Source: Halovivax cerinus
Lineage (GTDB): Archaea > Halobacteriota > Halobacteria > Halobacteriales > Natrialbaceae
DNA: 64,000 nt
Assembly (NCBI RefSeq): GCF_024498195.1
Contig: NZ_CP101824.1
Span: forward strand, 496,001-560,000
Direction: 5' to 3'
Shown here: one piece after another, positions 38,793-48,941 of the stretch
How positions within the stretch are numbered: position 1 is the stretch's first letter
Layout of the letters: each line of letters begins with the position of its first letter
Program-made: the position numbers and the translations under genes
Notes under the pieces: generated by a model
Databases searched by the model: none
What the model was told of the DNA's origin: nothing
Seen by the model: only the letters and a program-made list of their open reading frames with translations

Positions 38793-41684
38793 ATGAGTGA
38801 ACAACCGGCGCAGGAAACGGACGAGCAGGAGTCGTTGAAACCACTAGCCATCGAGGGGAAGTTGCCGCTGAAAGCGGTCGGTATCGAGAACTTGAAGGAG
38901 GCAAATCCAAAGCATATGCCTCCTCATCGTTATCTTCATCCATGGTTTGCTCGGAGGCCGACTCCTGCCACTCGTTTGGCAATTCTAGCCTCGGTGTTTC
39001 CAAAGAACACAGACCCCGACGATTTGCTTCGATGGATGCAAATTGGACCGAAAGAAGGCGTTGAAGATGAATCCATCAGTGAGTACGTAGAACGCAAGAA
39101 GGCTAATGAACAGAACCGAGACGGGAACTTAGAAGGTCACTACGGCTATCCACGGCCGTTCACGTCCTCTCCCAACGATACAGAATTAGAAACCTTCCAT
39201 GAGAGTCTACGCAAGCACTGGGATGGTTCCCTTCCAGAGATTATTGATCCAACAGCAGGAGGGGGAGTCATTCCTTTCGAATCGCTCCGTTACGGGCTTC
39301 CGACAAAGGCAAATGAGCTTAATCCGGTTCCTTCACTAATACTCAAAGTCCTTCTACAATATGCTCCTAAGGAAGGTTCTCTGGAAGAAGAACTCATTAA
39401 GTGGAGTAAGACGATCGACGAATCTGCCGAAGAAAGGTTACGAGAATATTTTCCAAGTGGAGAAGATACAGCAACCGTCGATTCTTATGTGACAACCCAC
39501 ACCATTGGATGTCCGACGTGCGGATCGGATCTCCCTTTGGTTTCAAAGTGGTCTATCCGGACTCGAAAGAGTGCAGATACAGTTATTACTAAACCTGATC
39601 TGGACGAATCTGGTTCAATTTCGTATGACTGCCTTGTAGAACCGGATCAAGAGATTTTAAAAGAGTTCGATCATTCTGATGGACCCGTTTCGCGCGGAGG
39701 AGATGCTGAATGTCTGCAGTGCGGGGTTGTAACCGAATCAGAAGCAATCCAAGAGCGATATCAAGATGGTGAGTTTCGATTTGATGTTTACTGTGTTCGC
39801 GAAATCACCACAAATGGGGAGTATAAATTTCGTGCGCCCAACGATGCAGATCAAAAGGCACTAACGAAAGCCAAAGACCGAATTGAATCTGATTATCAAA
39901 TTTCGTCTTTTCTTTCGACCGAAGTTCCGGAAGGTGAAAAAACCCGAGAGCCACGAGAGTACGGCGTCACCGAATGGAAGAACATGTATACTCCTCGCCA
40001 AATAGTCTCTCATTATGAATACCTGCAGTCATTCCGCGAACACATCGGCCAAATTCAGGACAAGTATTCAACTGAAAAAGCCGAAGCGATTTTAGCTATT
40101 CTTTCTCTTGCGCCAGGAAAATTAATAGACTATAACTCTCGATTTTCACCATGGCATACCGGGAAGGGCTACCCATCTAATGCAATGGGCGGAAAGCATT
40201 TTTCATTAGCCAAATCATTCGCCGACATCAATATGTCTGTTGGGGGTATGGGAAGCTATCAATCTGCAATTGAGAAGATAATTGAATCTTATGAAATATT
40301 AGTCCGTTATTTGCCCGGAGATGTAGGGGCTGCAGATGTCGTTTCTGGAGACGCAGCAAAAATGCCGTTTGCAGATGGTAGTGTTGACGCTGCTATAATG
40401 GATCCTCCCTACTACAGTAGTATCATGTACGCGGAGCTGTCTGATATGTTTTATGTTATTCTTAAACCATACCTTAAGGATACATTGCCAAATCTGTTCT
40501 CTTCAGATCTTACCGATAAAATGGATGAAGCTGTGGCTAACCCAAGCAAATTCGCTACAGTCGCTAGTAACGAACATTCGAAGAAAGAGCTTGCAGACCA
40601 AAATTACGAAGATAAAATGGGCGATATATTCTCTGAAGTGTATCGGGTTTTAGATTCTGGTGGGGTGATGACGGTGATGTTCACTCATAAAGAGACTGAT
40701 GCCTGGGATACACTAACTATGTCTCTTATAAATTCTGGATTCACAATCACTTCCACTCATCCAATTACAAGTGAAATGCCAGCACGAATTGATACCCAAG
40801 GAACAGGATCGGCAGACTCCACCCTCCTCCTCGTTGGTCGTAAACCCCACGAAGAACGCGACCCCGAGGACACGACTCCAACGCTCTGGAGCGACGTCAA
40901 AACCGACACCCGGACTGCAGCGCAGGAGGCCGCCCGCGACCTCATCGACTCCGGGTTGAGCCTCACTAAAACCGACGTCATCATCAGCGCATTCGGCCCG
41001 ACACTACGTGTGTTCGCGGACGCCTACCCGGTCGTCGACGACGAAGACAATGAGGTCAAGCCTCGACGCGCGCTCGAAGAAGCCCGGGAGGCGGTCACGC
41101 GGATCCTCATCGACGAGTACCTCGAAGTCGAGGGCATCGACGATCTCGATGACATCACAGAGTGGTACGTGCTCTGTTGGCTCGTCCACGAGAAGCAGAC
41201 GTTCTCCTACGACGATGGTCACCAACTCGGATTAGGGATCGGCGTCGACATCGACGATATCAAGCGCAACACGAAGACGTGGCGAAAGAGCACCGGCGAC
41301 ATCAGCCTCCGCGGGCACGCCGATCGCGTGCAGAATAGCAACGAGAAACCTGAGAATCGGTCCAGTCGGACGCCGGTAAATCCCGACGACTTGTCGTTCG
41401 GACTCGCGCTGGACAAAGTCCATGCGGCGATGCACATTTACGACGTACAGGGCGAGAGCGCGTGCTGTGACTGGCTTCGCGAGCGGAACTTCGATTCCGA
41501 TTCGACGTTCAAATCCACACTGAAGGCACTCCTCCAGGTGCTCCCGCACGATCACGACGACTGGGAGCTGGCCCGTGATCTTGCAGTCGGACGAACGCGT
41601 GACGTCCTGGACCTGGAATTCAGTCCGAACGTCTTCGCGGATGACGGCGATAAAATGTCTCAATCGAAACTTAGCGACCACTAA
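38793..41684 (+). CDS. DUF1156 DNA methyltransferase (COG1743-type) with zinc ribbon
   Basis: This 963-residue protein begins with the DUF1156 block KLPLKAVGIENLKEANP, HRYLHPWFARRPTPATR. SAM-binding is in IIDPTAGGGVIPFE (DPTAGGG 152-158) and the catalytic motif is MDPPYYSSI (DPPY 537-540), typical of N6-adenine or N4-cytosine methylation. Zinc ribbons appear as CPTCGSDL and CLQCGVV. A long C-terminal region (about 670-963) has no named domain. The gene is compositionally mosaic: 38,890-40,800 is AT-rich (39,841-39,900 is 38% GC) while the ends are GC-rich (40,861-40,920 is 63% GC). It probably marks self-DNA for the defence system. Confidence 0.87.
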   Translation: MSEQPAQETDEQESLKPLAIEGKLPLKAVGIENLKEANPKHMPPHRYLHPWFARRPTPATRLAILASVFPKNTDPDDLLRWMQIGPKEGVEDESISEYVERKKANEQNRDGNLEGHYGYPRPFTSSPNDTELETFHESLRKHWDGSLPEIIDPTAGGGVIPFESLRYGLPTKANELNPVPSLILKVLLQYAPKEGSLEEELIKWSKTIDESAEERLREYFPSGEDTATVDSYVTTHTIGCPTCGSDLPLVSKWSIRTRKSADTVITKPDLDESGSISYDCLVEPDQEILKEFDHSDGPVSRGGDAECLQCGVVTESEAIQERYQDGEFRFDVYCVREITTNGEYKFRAPNDADQKALTKAKDRIESDYQISSFLSTEVPEGEKTREPREYGVTEWKNMYTPRQIVSHYEYLQSFREHIGQIQDKYSTEKAEAILAILSLAPGKLIDYNSRFSPWHTGKGYPSNAMGGKHFSLAKSFADINMSVGGMGSYQSAIEKIIESYEILVRYLPGDVGAADVVSGDAAKMPFADGSVDAAIMDPPYYSSIMYAELSDMFYVILKPYLKDTLPNLFSSDLTDKMDEAVANPSKFATVASNEHSKKELADQNYEDKMGDIFSEVYRVLDSGGVMTVMFTHKETDAWDTLTMSLINSGFTITSTHPITSEMPARIDTQGTGSADSTLLLVGRKPHEERDPEDTTPTLWSDVKTDTRTAAQEAARDLIDSGLSLTKTDVIISAFGPTLRVFADAYPVVDDEDNEVKPRRALEEAREAVTRILIDEYLEVEGIDDLDDITEWYVLCWLVHEKQTFSYDDGHQLGLGIGVDIDDIKRNTKTWRKSTGDISLRGHADRVQNSNEKPENRSSRTPVNPDDLSFGLALDKVHAAMHIYDVQGESACCDWLRERNFDSDSTFKSTLKALLQVLPHDHDDWELARDLAVGRTRDVLDLEFSPNVFADDGDKMSQSKLSDH

Positions 41685-41707
41685 GGTCGCGGAAAACTAT
41701 CTCCAAC

Positions 41708-43924
41708 ATGAATGTTAACGAACTCTTCGACGGCTGGCACTACAGTGGTGCGGACTTGCTCGACACTGACGTGCGTGGGACGGAGTATGCCCGTGTTGAC
41801 GTAGCGGAGGCGGCATCCCGCGCGAAGGACATACTCGGGATGAAGGCGAACGACAAAGACGCGTTCGTCGTCCCGTTATTCGCGACCGACGGACCACACC
41901 CTACGAACGAGTATGTCTATTACCGGCCAGAGAGGGAAGAGATCGGCTGGTACGACGCAGGATTCGGCGTTTCTGGCACGGAACGGTTCGCCTCGTGTGA
42001 TAGGTTAGAGACGAACGAGATCGGACATCGGATCCGGTTCTGGCTTCCGTCGAATCACGCCGACCTGGAGGTCGAATTTGACGAGTCGAAACTACCACCA
42101 GAACGGGTTGATCCAGTAGACCGTCTAAGCAGTACTGAGGAACAGAAGTTGTTCAGCCAATTGAAGAACTTCGTCCGGTCCGAGCGAGACGCGGAACGAG
42201 ATGCCAACTGGGAGAACTACAGAGACCTTGGCCTTCAGGAAGGGATACGTCGAAATCGGGTATCGGGACCGTTTGTCCACATTTCCAAGACCAGAGGGGC
42301 GGACGGAAAACAAGCTTACCGGTATCAGTTAGCTGTTGACGAAGACGAAGAAGTAGACCTACGAGGCGATGAAGGGCTCTTTGAAGGGAACCAGTGTATT
42401 CTGGATATCAAGAATGGTGAAGACAACTTCCCCATCGAAGTCGAACTTCTGTCGGTTGACGATGTGACGATCACCTTCCAACCGATGTGGGGGAACATCG
42501 AGAAGGATACAGCTGTGGATATGCTTCTCATCGGAGAGGATGCCGAAATTTGGCTCCACGAGTTATTGAACCCTGTACCGTTCGACCGACGTCTCAGGGC
42601 AATCGAGCAGGTCCAGCACAACGACGAGAAACGGGAACTTCTCACCGGGCAACGGGCAGTGAGTTTCTCAGTCAATAAGTACGACCTGCCAGAAGGAGTC
42701 ATCGACCTGAACGAGTACCAGCGGTTGGCACTTATCTGGGCCGAGTGTTCGGACGACATCGTTTGCATTCACGGCCCTCCTGGGACTGGTAAGACGCGCA
42801 CACTCACAGCGTTAGTGGAAGAAGCAGCATCACGTGGCCAATCAGTCCTCGTAACGGCACATTCGAACCAGGCAGTGGACAATCTATTAGTAGGGGATAG
42901 CACTCGGGGTTCCCCCGAAGAGGACACCCTGCATGCGATGGCACAGGATCCGGATCGAGAGCTCTCGATCGCGCGTGTCGGGTACAACACGCGAAACAAG
43001 GTCGTCCAAGAGACGTATGTGGATCAGCCGGTGGATAGCGCTGACGTCGTTGCATCGACTACGAGTGGCGCCGCACAGTTCGAACAGGACAAGTTTGATA
43101 TTGCGGTTATGGATGAGGCGACCCAGGCGAGCAGGCCAGCCACAGCTATTGCCCTGAACTGTGCAAGAAAACTAGTACTAGCCGGAGACCACAAGCAACT
43201 TTCCCCGTATTGCGCCAATGAGGCGACACAGGAGGAGGATCTGCACGTTTCGCTTTTCGAATATTTACTTGAACGATACGGGGATGACATTTCCATTCTT
43301 CTCCGAAAACAGTATCGAATGAACGGGGCCATCGCGGAGTTTTCTAATCGAATGTTCTACAACGGAAATCTCGAAACAGACGAGCGAAATAGGGATTGGA
43401 CCGTTGACGAGTTAAAACCGCTAATGGGAATCGATATCGACGGGAATGAGCAGAGACAAATTCACGGGAACTCGTACTACAATGTTCAGGAAGCCGAGGC
43501 CGTAGCAAAGCAGGTAGAACTTCTCGTTCGGAGTGGGCTTGATCCCGAAGACATCGGAGTCATTACTGCCTACAGTGGACAGATTGGGAAGGTTGGGCAA
43601 CGAATCAATCAACTCGATATCGATAATCCGGAGCGAGTGACCGTCGACACGGTGGACTCGTTCCAGGGAGGCGAACGTGAGGCGGTCATCGCTTCGTTCG
43701 TTCGCAGCAACGACGAAGGACATAGCGGTTTTCTGGAATTCCCGGAGGAAGGTGCACGCCGACTAAATGTTGCGGTTACGAGAGCCCGAAAACGCTTGGT
43801 CCTTGTAGGAAACTGGGACACGTTAGGAACGACGGCTCCCCACCGGTCTCAGGAAGAGAGTTGTGCCCACCTCTATGCTGAACTAGCAGATCAAATTCGA
43901 TCGAACAACTTGATGTTGTCATGA
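41708..43924 (+). CDS. Upf1/Dna2-like SF1B helicase
   Basis: This 738-residue protein has an N-terminal region of about 340 residues without a known domain, then an SF1B helicase core: IHGPPGTGKTRTLTALV (Walker A 356-363), Ia VTAHSNQAVDNLL, II VMDEATQA, III LAGDHKQLSP, IV RKQYRMNGAI, V VDTVDSFQGGERE and VI RLNVAVTRARKRLVLVG. These match the AAA_11/AAA_12 pattern of Upf1, Dna2 and Nam7. It lies 23 bp after the methyltransferase and is likely co-transcribed. Proteins of this type translocate on single-stranded DNA or RNA. The 3' half is lower in GC than the 5' half. Confidence 0.85.
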   Translation: MNVNELFDGWHYSGADLLDTDVRGTEYARVDVAEAASRAKDILGMKANDKDAFVVPLFATDGPHPTNEYVYYRPEREEIGWYDAGFGVSGTERFASCDRLETNEIGHRIRFWLPSNHADLEVEFDESKLPPERVDPVDRLSSTEEQKLFSQLKNFVRSERDAERDANWENYRDLGLQEGIRRNRVSGPFVHISKTRGADGKQAYRYQLAVDEDEEVDLRGDEGLFEGNQCILDIKNGEDNFPIEVELLSVDDVTITFQPMWGNIEKDTAVDMLLIGEDAEIWLHELLNPVPFDRRLRAIEQVQHNDEKRELLTGQRAVSFSVNKYDLPEGVIDLNEYQRLALIWAECSDDIVCIHGPPGTGKTRTLTALVEEAASRGQSVLVTAHSNQAVDNLLVGDSTRGSPEEDTLHAMAQDPDRELSIARVGYNTRNKVVQETYVDQPVDSADVVASTTSGAAQFEQDKFDIAVMDEATQASRPATAIALNCARKLVLAGDHKQLSPYCANEATQEEDLHVSLFEYLLERYGDDISILLRKQYRMNGAIAEFSNRMFYNGNLETDERNRDWTVDELKPLMGIDIDGNEQRQIHGNSYYNVQEAEAVAKQVELLVRSGLDPEDIGVITAYSGQIGKVGQRINQLDIDNPERVTVDTVDSFQGGEREAVIASFVRSNDEGHSGFLEFPEEGARRLNVAVTRARKRLVLVGNWDTLGTTAPHRSQEESCAHLYAELADQIRSNNLMLS

Positions 43925-44387
43925 ATCGAGGGCGCTTAACCCGATTATACACCACACGCACCCCTTCACTGCCCGATTTTTACATTTAATATAAGGACAG
44001 CTAACTACCGGGCTACTTTTCGATAGAACCACTTATACGAAATCTTAGAATCTCCCGCTCAGTCAAATCTACAGGAACCTGTTTCGGTCCTCGGTCATTT
44101 TTACCTTCGGTACTGGAGCGACTTAGACCCCTTGAACACAACCTATTCCAAACAGTTCTACACCATTCTTGCGAAATCAAACTGTGATATTTTCACATAG
44201 AAGAACGACTGAGACATAAGAGATCCTAATCAGTGAGGGCTGAGAAAAAAGGCCATAAATTCGTTATTGGTGCTTGTTTGGTGAGAGCAAAATCAATTAA
44301 GAGACGTTGTATACTCTAAGGCATTATAAATAATCTGCCCTGTCACCGGCCCGAATTGTTATTGGGGAAGGGATTTACCTCCAGTAC
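43925..44387. other. AT-rich spacer without recognisable gene
   Basis: 463 bp hold only short, non-protein-like frames. GC is far below the chromosomal genes. The right end includes the promoter for the next gene. I see no repeat, tRNA or transposase remnant. Confidence 0.6.
44324..44333 (+). promoter_or_regulatory. TATA box of the 114-residue gene
   Basis: ttataaataa lies about 55-64 bp before the ATG at 44388, so transcription would begin around 44350 and leave a short leader with a purine-rich gggaaggg. Confidence 0.4.
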
Positions 44388-44732
44388 ATGGGTAAGCGGC
44401 GGCGGAAAGACGGGGCACACGACATTGGCGACTCGATGCCAGGTACAGTTGGTGATAGCCAAGGGTCGATTCACGATCGCCGAGAAGGGCCAACATTTGA
44501 TCCTGAAGAGGATGTTATCGTACCTAAACCGAGTAAAAAACAGAAGAAAGACCAGAACCAAAAGAACGATCGTTCAGAACAGAGTGAGGATACCGAAGAG
44601 TCAGAGGGAATGACGACGCGGATGAAATATGCCAAAAAGTACGGTGATTCGTGGCCTGAAAGCCGGCAACGCCGGTTCCTCCGGGAGCACGATGTGTCCG
44701 CAAAGGAGATGGGATGGAAGATTACTGAGTAG
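44388..44732 (+). CDS. Charged low-complexity protein, 114 residues
   Basis: The protein starts MGKRRRKDGAHDIGDSMPG. A central run of Lys, Gln, Asp, Asn and Glu (KPSKKQKKDQNQKNDRSEQ) is probably disordered, and the C-terminus (MKYAKKYGDSWPESRQRRFLREHDVSAKEMGWK) is basic and helical. The net basic tendency is unusual in a haloarchaeon and would fit a nucleic-acid-binding partner. It sits between the Upf1-like and PLD-SNF2 genes. No family was recognised. Confidence 0.55.
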   Translation: MGKRRRKDGAHDIGDSMPGTVGDSQGSIHDRREGPTFDPEEDVIVPKPSKKQKKDQNQKNDRSEQSEDTEESEGMTTRMKYAKKYGDSWPESRQRRFLREHDVSAKEMGWKITE

Positions 44733-44927
44733 TTAGATTGTACGTGCAGCCACCGTTCAGTTGTTCTTAATTAAAATCAACGAGTTTGTTCTATCATTCC
44801 TACTACGGATGGGTTTTGACCACTCAGTTGGATATCTGACCCAATCCTAAGACCAACTTATAGAGTGGATACAACAGTCTATCGGCGCTCAGTTATAAGT
44901 GACTAAGGGAAAGAACCTAGGGAAAGA

Positions 44928-47900
44928 ATGTGTTCGCTTTTATCTACCGAATGGGACTCTATTTACGAAAGTCAACCACGCTCTGAGGGTGCTCATCTCG
45001 TCGACGAGTTCTACGTCCCAGCGTTACAACGATCTACTCGGTACGACCGCATCGCCGGCTACTTCTCCAGTAGTGCACTCGCAGTCGCCTCCCGGGGAAT
45101 TACTGCGCTTCTTGAGAATGACGGTGAGATGCGATTGGTCGTTGGGACTGAACTCTACACCACCGATCGCCCTGTCTTCGAGGCGTTGACCGACGAGCTG
45201 ACCGATTCGTTGGATGAACTCGATGACGAACAACTCGACAGTCAACTCAAACTACTCGCCCGACTCCTTCGCGAAGATCAACTTCACATCAAAGTCGCTG
45301 TTCCCCGGCAGGGATCGTGGCGTCTCTTTCATCCTAAGATGGGGATTTTCCACGACGATGATGAGAACGCGATCTCCTTCGAGGGGAGTGTCAACGAGAC
45401 AGTCGGTGGGTGGAAAAACAACTACGAGCGATTCAAAGTACATCGATCTTGGGTTGACGAACAGGCGACGTACGTCGACGGTGACGTCGCCACGTTCGAT
45501 CGGCTGTGGGCGGACGAACATCCCTACGTCGAGGTGTACGATTTGCCCGAGGCTATCAAAGAGGAACTCATCGACTGGAAAGACCCAGACACACAATCGG
45601 AACTGGACGAAGCGGTTCAGATCGCCAGCGGCAACGCCCCGCCGACCGACCGGGATAAGGCAAACATCATCGCAGATGGCTATCGCTCGCCCGGCGCCCT
45701 TGCTCTCGCTGAACAGAGCAGCACCATCGAGCCGTGGCCACATCAGCGCGTCGTCTCTGACACGCTCGTCAACACCTATCCGAACAGTTTCTTGCTCTGT
45801 GACGAGGTCGGTCTGGGGAAGACGATTGAGGCCGGCCTGACGCTCTCGCGCCTCGGTCTGACTGGCGAACTCGAGACTGGACTCATGCTCGTCCCCGCGA
45901 GCCTCACCGTCCAGTGGCAAGAGGAGATGCGGGAGAAGTTCAACCTGAATACGTATCGATACGAGCGGGGCAGTAACTACGAATATGCCTTCATCGACGC
46001 GTTCGGTCGTGAACACTCACCACCACCTGCGTCTGAACTTGAACTCGACGGAGACGAACGCGAGCAGGCGTGGGTCGAGAGTCCAATCTGGCGCTTCCTC
46101 CACGACCACCAGAACGATGACGTCACCAACAGCCCCGCTATCGTCATCATGTCCTGGCACACGGCACGCCTGAGTGACCGATGGGATCAGGTGGCTCCAC
46201 AGGACGGGGGTACCGTCCGAACCCGGGACGAGGTGCCTGCAAGTTGCCGAGGACGATCGACATCGAACCGGGAGGGTGTCTGGGATGCAGTTGTCGTCGA
46301 CGAGGCTCATAACGGCCGTAAGGGGAGCAGTTTCTATTCGATGCTGGAACGACTCCGCGATCACACACAGACCTACTACCTGCTCACTGCGACACCGATG
46401 CAGTTGCACGCTGGCGAACTCTACGATTTGATGTCCTTGCTTGACCTCCCCGGAGGATGGGATACACAGGACAAGTTTGTCGAGTTCTTCAAAACGCGCC
46501 AGGCGCTTACAACGGCACTCAGCGACGTGTTCGGAGAGAGTGAGTCAGGAATGACAGATGATTCGTGGTCTGCACAAGCGACGCTTACTGAGAGTCGGTA
46601 CCAAGATAGACTTACTGGCGATCGAAGTCTGTCAGACCGAATATTCGACTCCCTCGCTACCGAATTGGATGTCGATGATGACCAGCATGCCCGTTCTATC
46701 GCAAAGCAACGCGTTCTGCGCGCTTGTGACCTCGCCAGTGACTACGGAGACCACTACGACGGGTATGTCGACACGTTCGAGGCCAAGATGGATGAGTACG
46801 GCGTCGACCCATTCGCTGCGAAGGAGGATGAGAAGCTCAAATATCTCCTCTACCCCGAGTGGAAGGTTGATGAGGAGTGGTTGACGTTCTCTCGGAACGA
46901 ACGCCTCGCTGCACTGGACGAGCTGACCGAGGCTGGTTGGCACGTCGTCCAAGATATACTCGACGAGTCGACACCGGTCGACGCACTCATCCACCGAAAC
47001 ACTCGGGATACGCTCCGGAAGTACGAACGTGTTGGTCTCCTCGACGCGATGGTCCCTGATCGTAAACCGGAGCAGCGCAAAATCGAACTGACGGATGAGA
47101 CTCGGCAGGTATACGATCGCATCCGCGAATTCACAAAGAAGTTCTACAAGCTCGCGCAGCAGTCCGACGAGGCTGAAACCCAGGCGATCGGGTTCGTCAT
47201 GACCACTTATCGGCAGCGACTAACGAGCAGTGTCTATGCGATTTCTCAGAGCCTCCAAAACCGCCTCACGAAGCTCCGGGGACAACAGACCATATTGAAG
47301 GGTAAACAGCGAGCAACGGAACGAGAAGTCGGAGATCCCCAGCAGGTCGTTATGGAAACACTCTCTGAACACGACCTTGAGGATCTCGACGCGCTGGACG
47401 AACTAGAAGGTGACTTAGAGGATGCAGACCTTGCGGAAATAATACCCAATGTCACCGACGAGGGGCTCCATCTACTAGAGCGTGAGATCAATGAGTTGGA
47501 ATCATTCGTCGATGAACTCGCCGCGATTGAAGAAGACCCAAAGATCGGCCAACTCAAGAACGATCTTGAGGAGTTAACTCGCGGCGGCCACAACCGAGTG
47601 ATCGTCTTCACCCAGTATACGGATACGATGGACTTCATCCGCGAGAATCTTTTATCGATTCACCGGGAGACGGTTGCGACGTACTCTGGGCGCGGTGGTG
47701 AGATCTACGACGGTGACTCAGATAGTTGGACTTCGGTAGGTAAAGAGCATGTTAAACGAGAATTTGCGGATGAAGACGGGAAGGTAGAAATCCTCATCTG
47801 CACGGACTCTGCCAGTGAGGGACTGAATCTGCAAGAATGTGGTGCACTCATCAATTACGACCTCCCGTGGAACCCGATGCGTGTCGAACAGCGCATTGGG

Positions 47901-48842
47901 CGTATTGACCGTATTGGACAGAACTATCCTGCGGTTAAGATACTGAATTATAGCTACACAGATACCGTGGAGACTGATATTTACGACCGACTCGACGACC
48001 GCATTGGACTGTTCGAGAACGTTGTCGGCGAGATGCAACCCATTCTATCGAGCGTGAGTGACCAAATCCGTGCTGCGACCCTCGAGTCTGAGGCCGAGAC
48101 AAGTGCTGAAAAAGTGGAGGCCGCCGACCGGGCTTTCTCCGAAAAACTCGAAGAACAGGATCGGAAGGGCCAGGTCGATGTCGGTGAATCGCTCGACTCA
48201 GTTGATACGCTTCTTGAGGAGGACGTCGTCGACGAGGCGAAACTTGACGCCTGGAAATCGTACAACCACCCCGATCTCGACGACGTGGGTGATGACGATT
48301 ACGCGTATCGCGACCCGTTCTATATTGATGGAGTCGAGCAACTCCTCGTCGATAACGATACCCTCACGGAGGCTGGAGTTTCGTTCACACCCGTTTCCGA
48401 AATCGACGGTTCAGGAGTGAGTTTTCCGCCACGGTTCGAATTCGCTGAGTCGACCTATCGTCTTGAATGGGATGGACTCGAAGAACAATCAATAGATGAC
48501 GGAGATACACTCGCGGAAACAATTGCGCCTAAGAAGGGAACGACCGCTGCCACCTTCGAAAGCGAATGTGCCGAAGAGTTCCCGTCAGTACAGTTCCTTT
48601 CACCTGGCAACCCGCTCTTTGATAGACTGGTCCGATTGCTTCACTCCAGAACCGACGACCCACAGCGCTTACGCAAGTACGAGGCAGGCCGCGCTCAATT
48701 TGATGAGAAACCGGTTGTGCGTTGTTGGGGACGAAATGGTACTCTCGCACGCCTGTCCAACAGGGGATCGGTAATTGAATCAGAAGAACACGCAAATCCC
48801 CAGGAGTGGCGCGACACCTTTCTCAGAAATCGAAGTGGCTGA
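44928..48842 (+). CDS. SNF2-family helicase with N-terminal phospholipase D-like domain
   Basis: This 1,304-residue protein has a PLD-like domain in the first 200 residues (YDRIAGYFSSSALAVA, then LFHPKMGIFHDDD with His 135 and Lys 137, and FEGSVNET). An SF2/SNF2 motor follows: LLCDEVGLGKTIEAGL (Walker A 292-299), VVVDEAHNGRK (DEAH 458-461), LLTATPMQL, and the C-terminal motifs ILICTDSASEGLNLQ and NPMRVEQRIGRIDRIGQ. The layout recalls SNF2 helicases of DISARM-type loci. Only one HxK motif is clear, so PLD activity would need dimerisation. It lies 195 bp downstream of the charged gene with its own AT-rich upstream region. Confidence 0.88.
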   Translation: MCSLLSTEWDSIYESQPRSEGAHLVDEFYVPALQRSTRYDRIAGYFSSSALAVASRGITALLENDGEMRLVVGTELYTTDRPVFEALTDELTDSLDELDDEQLDSQLKLLARLLREDQLHIKVAVPRQGSWRLFHPKMGIFHDDDENAISFEGSVNETVGGWKNNYERFKVHRSWVDEQATYVDGDVATFDRLWADEHPYVEVYDLPEAIKEELIDWKDPDTQSELDEAVQIASGNAPPTDRDKANIIADGYRSPGALALAEQSSTIEPWPHQRVVSDTLVNTYPNSFLLCDEVGLGKTIEAGLTLSRLGLTGELETGLMLVPASLTVQWQEEMREKFNLNTYRYERGSNYEYAFIDAFGREHSPPPASELELDGDEREQAWVESPIWRFLHDHQNDDVTNSPAIVIMSWHTARLSDRWDQVAPQDGGTVRTRDEVPASCRGRSTSNREGVWDAVVVDEAHNGRKGSSFYSMLERLRDHTQTYYLLTATPMQLHAGELYDLMSLLDLPGGWDTQDKFVEFFKTRQALTTALSDVFGESESGMTDDSWSAQATLTESRYQDRLTGDRSLSDRIFDSLATELDVDDDQHARSIAKQRVLRACDLASDYGDHYDGYVDTFEAKMDEYGVDPFAAKEDEKLKYLLYPEWKVDEEWLTFSRNERLAALDELTEAGWHVVQDILDESTPVDALIHRNTRDTLRKYERVGLLDAMVPDRKPEQRKIELTDETRQVYDRIREFTKKFYKLAQQSDEAETQAIGFVMTTYRQRLTSSVYAISQSLQNRLTKLRGQQTILKGKQRATEREVGDPQQVVMETLSEHDLEDLDALDELEGDLEDADLAEIIPNVTDEGLHLLEREINELESFVDELAAIEEDPKIGQLKNDLEELTRGGHNRVIVFTQYTDTMDFIRENLLSIHRETVATYSGRGGEIYDGDSDSWTSVGKEHVKREFADEDGKVEILICTDSASEGLNLQECGALINYDLPWNPMRVEQRIGRIDRIGQNYPAVKILNYSYTDTVETDIYDRLDDRIGLFENVVGEMQPILSSVSDQIRAATLESEAETSAEKVEAADRAFSEKLEEQDRKGQVDVGESLDSVDTLLEEDVVDEAKLDAWKSYNHPDLDDVGDDDYAYRDPFYIDGVEQLLVDNDTLTEAGVSFTPVSEIDGSGVSFPPRFEFAESTYRLEWDGLEEQSIDDGDTLAETIAPKKGTTAATFESECAEEFPSVQFLSPGNPLFDRLVRLLHSRTDDPQRLRKYEAGRAQFDEKPVVRCWGRNGTLARLSNRGSVIESEEHANPQEWRDTFLRNRSG

Positions 48843-48941
48843 TAATCGAATTCCCATGTATTCGAAAGCACTGTTCCCATTTGGGTAATGACAAGGATTG
48901 CTGAATAATTTGAGCACAGTTTTCGTGTCGACTTCAACCTC

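Noticed and set aside
34846-48842. Canonical DISARM or BREX system
   Set aside because: No DUF1998 (DrmB), no DrmA-type helicase, no PglZ or BrxL was seen; only the PLD-SNF2 and methyltransferase parts resemble DISARM.
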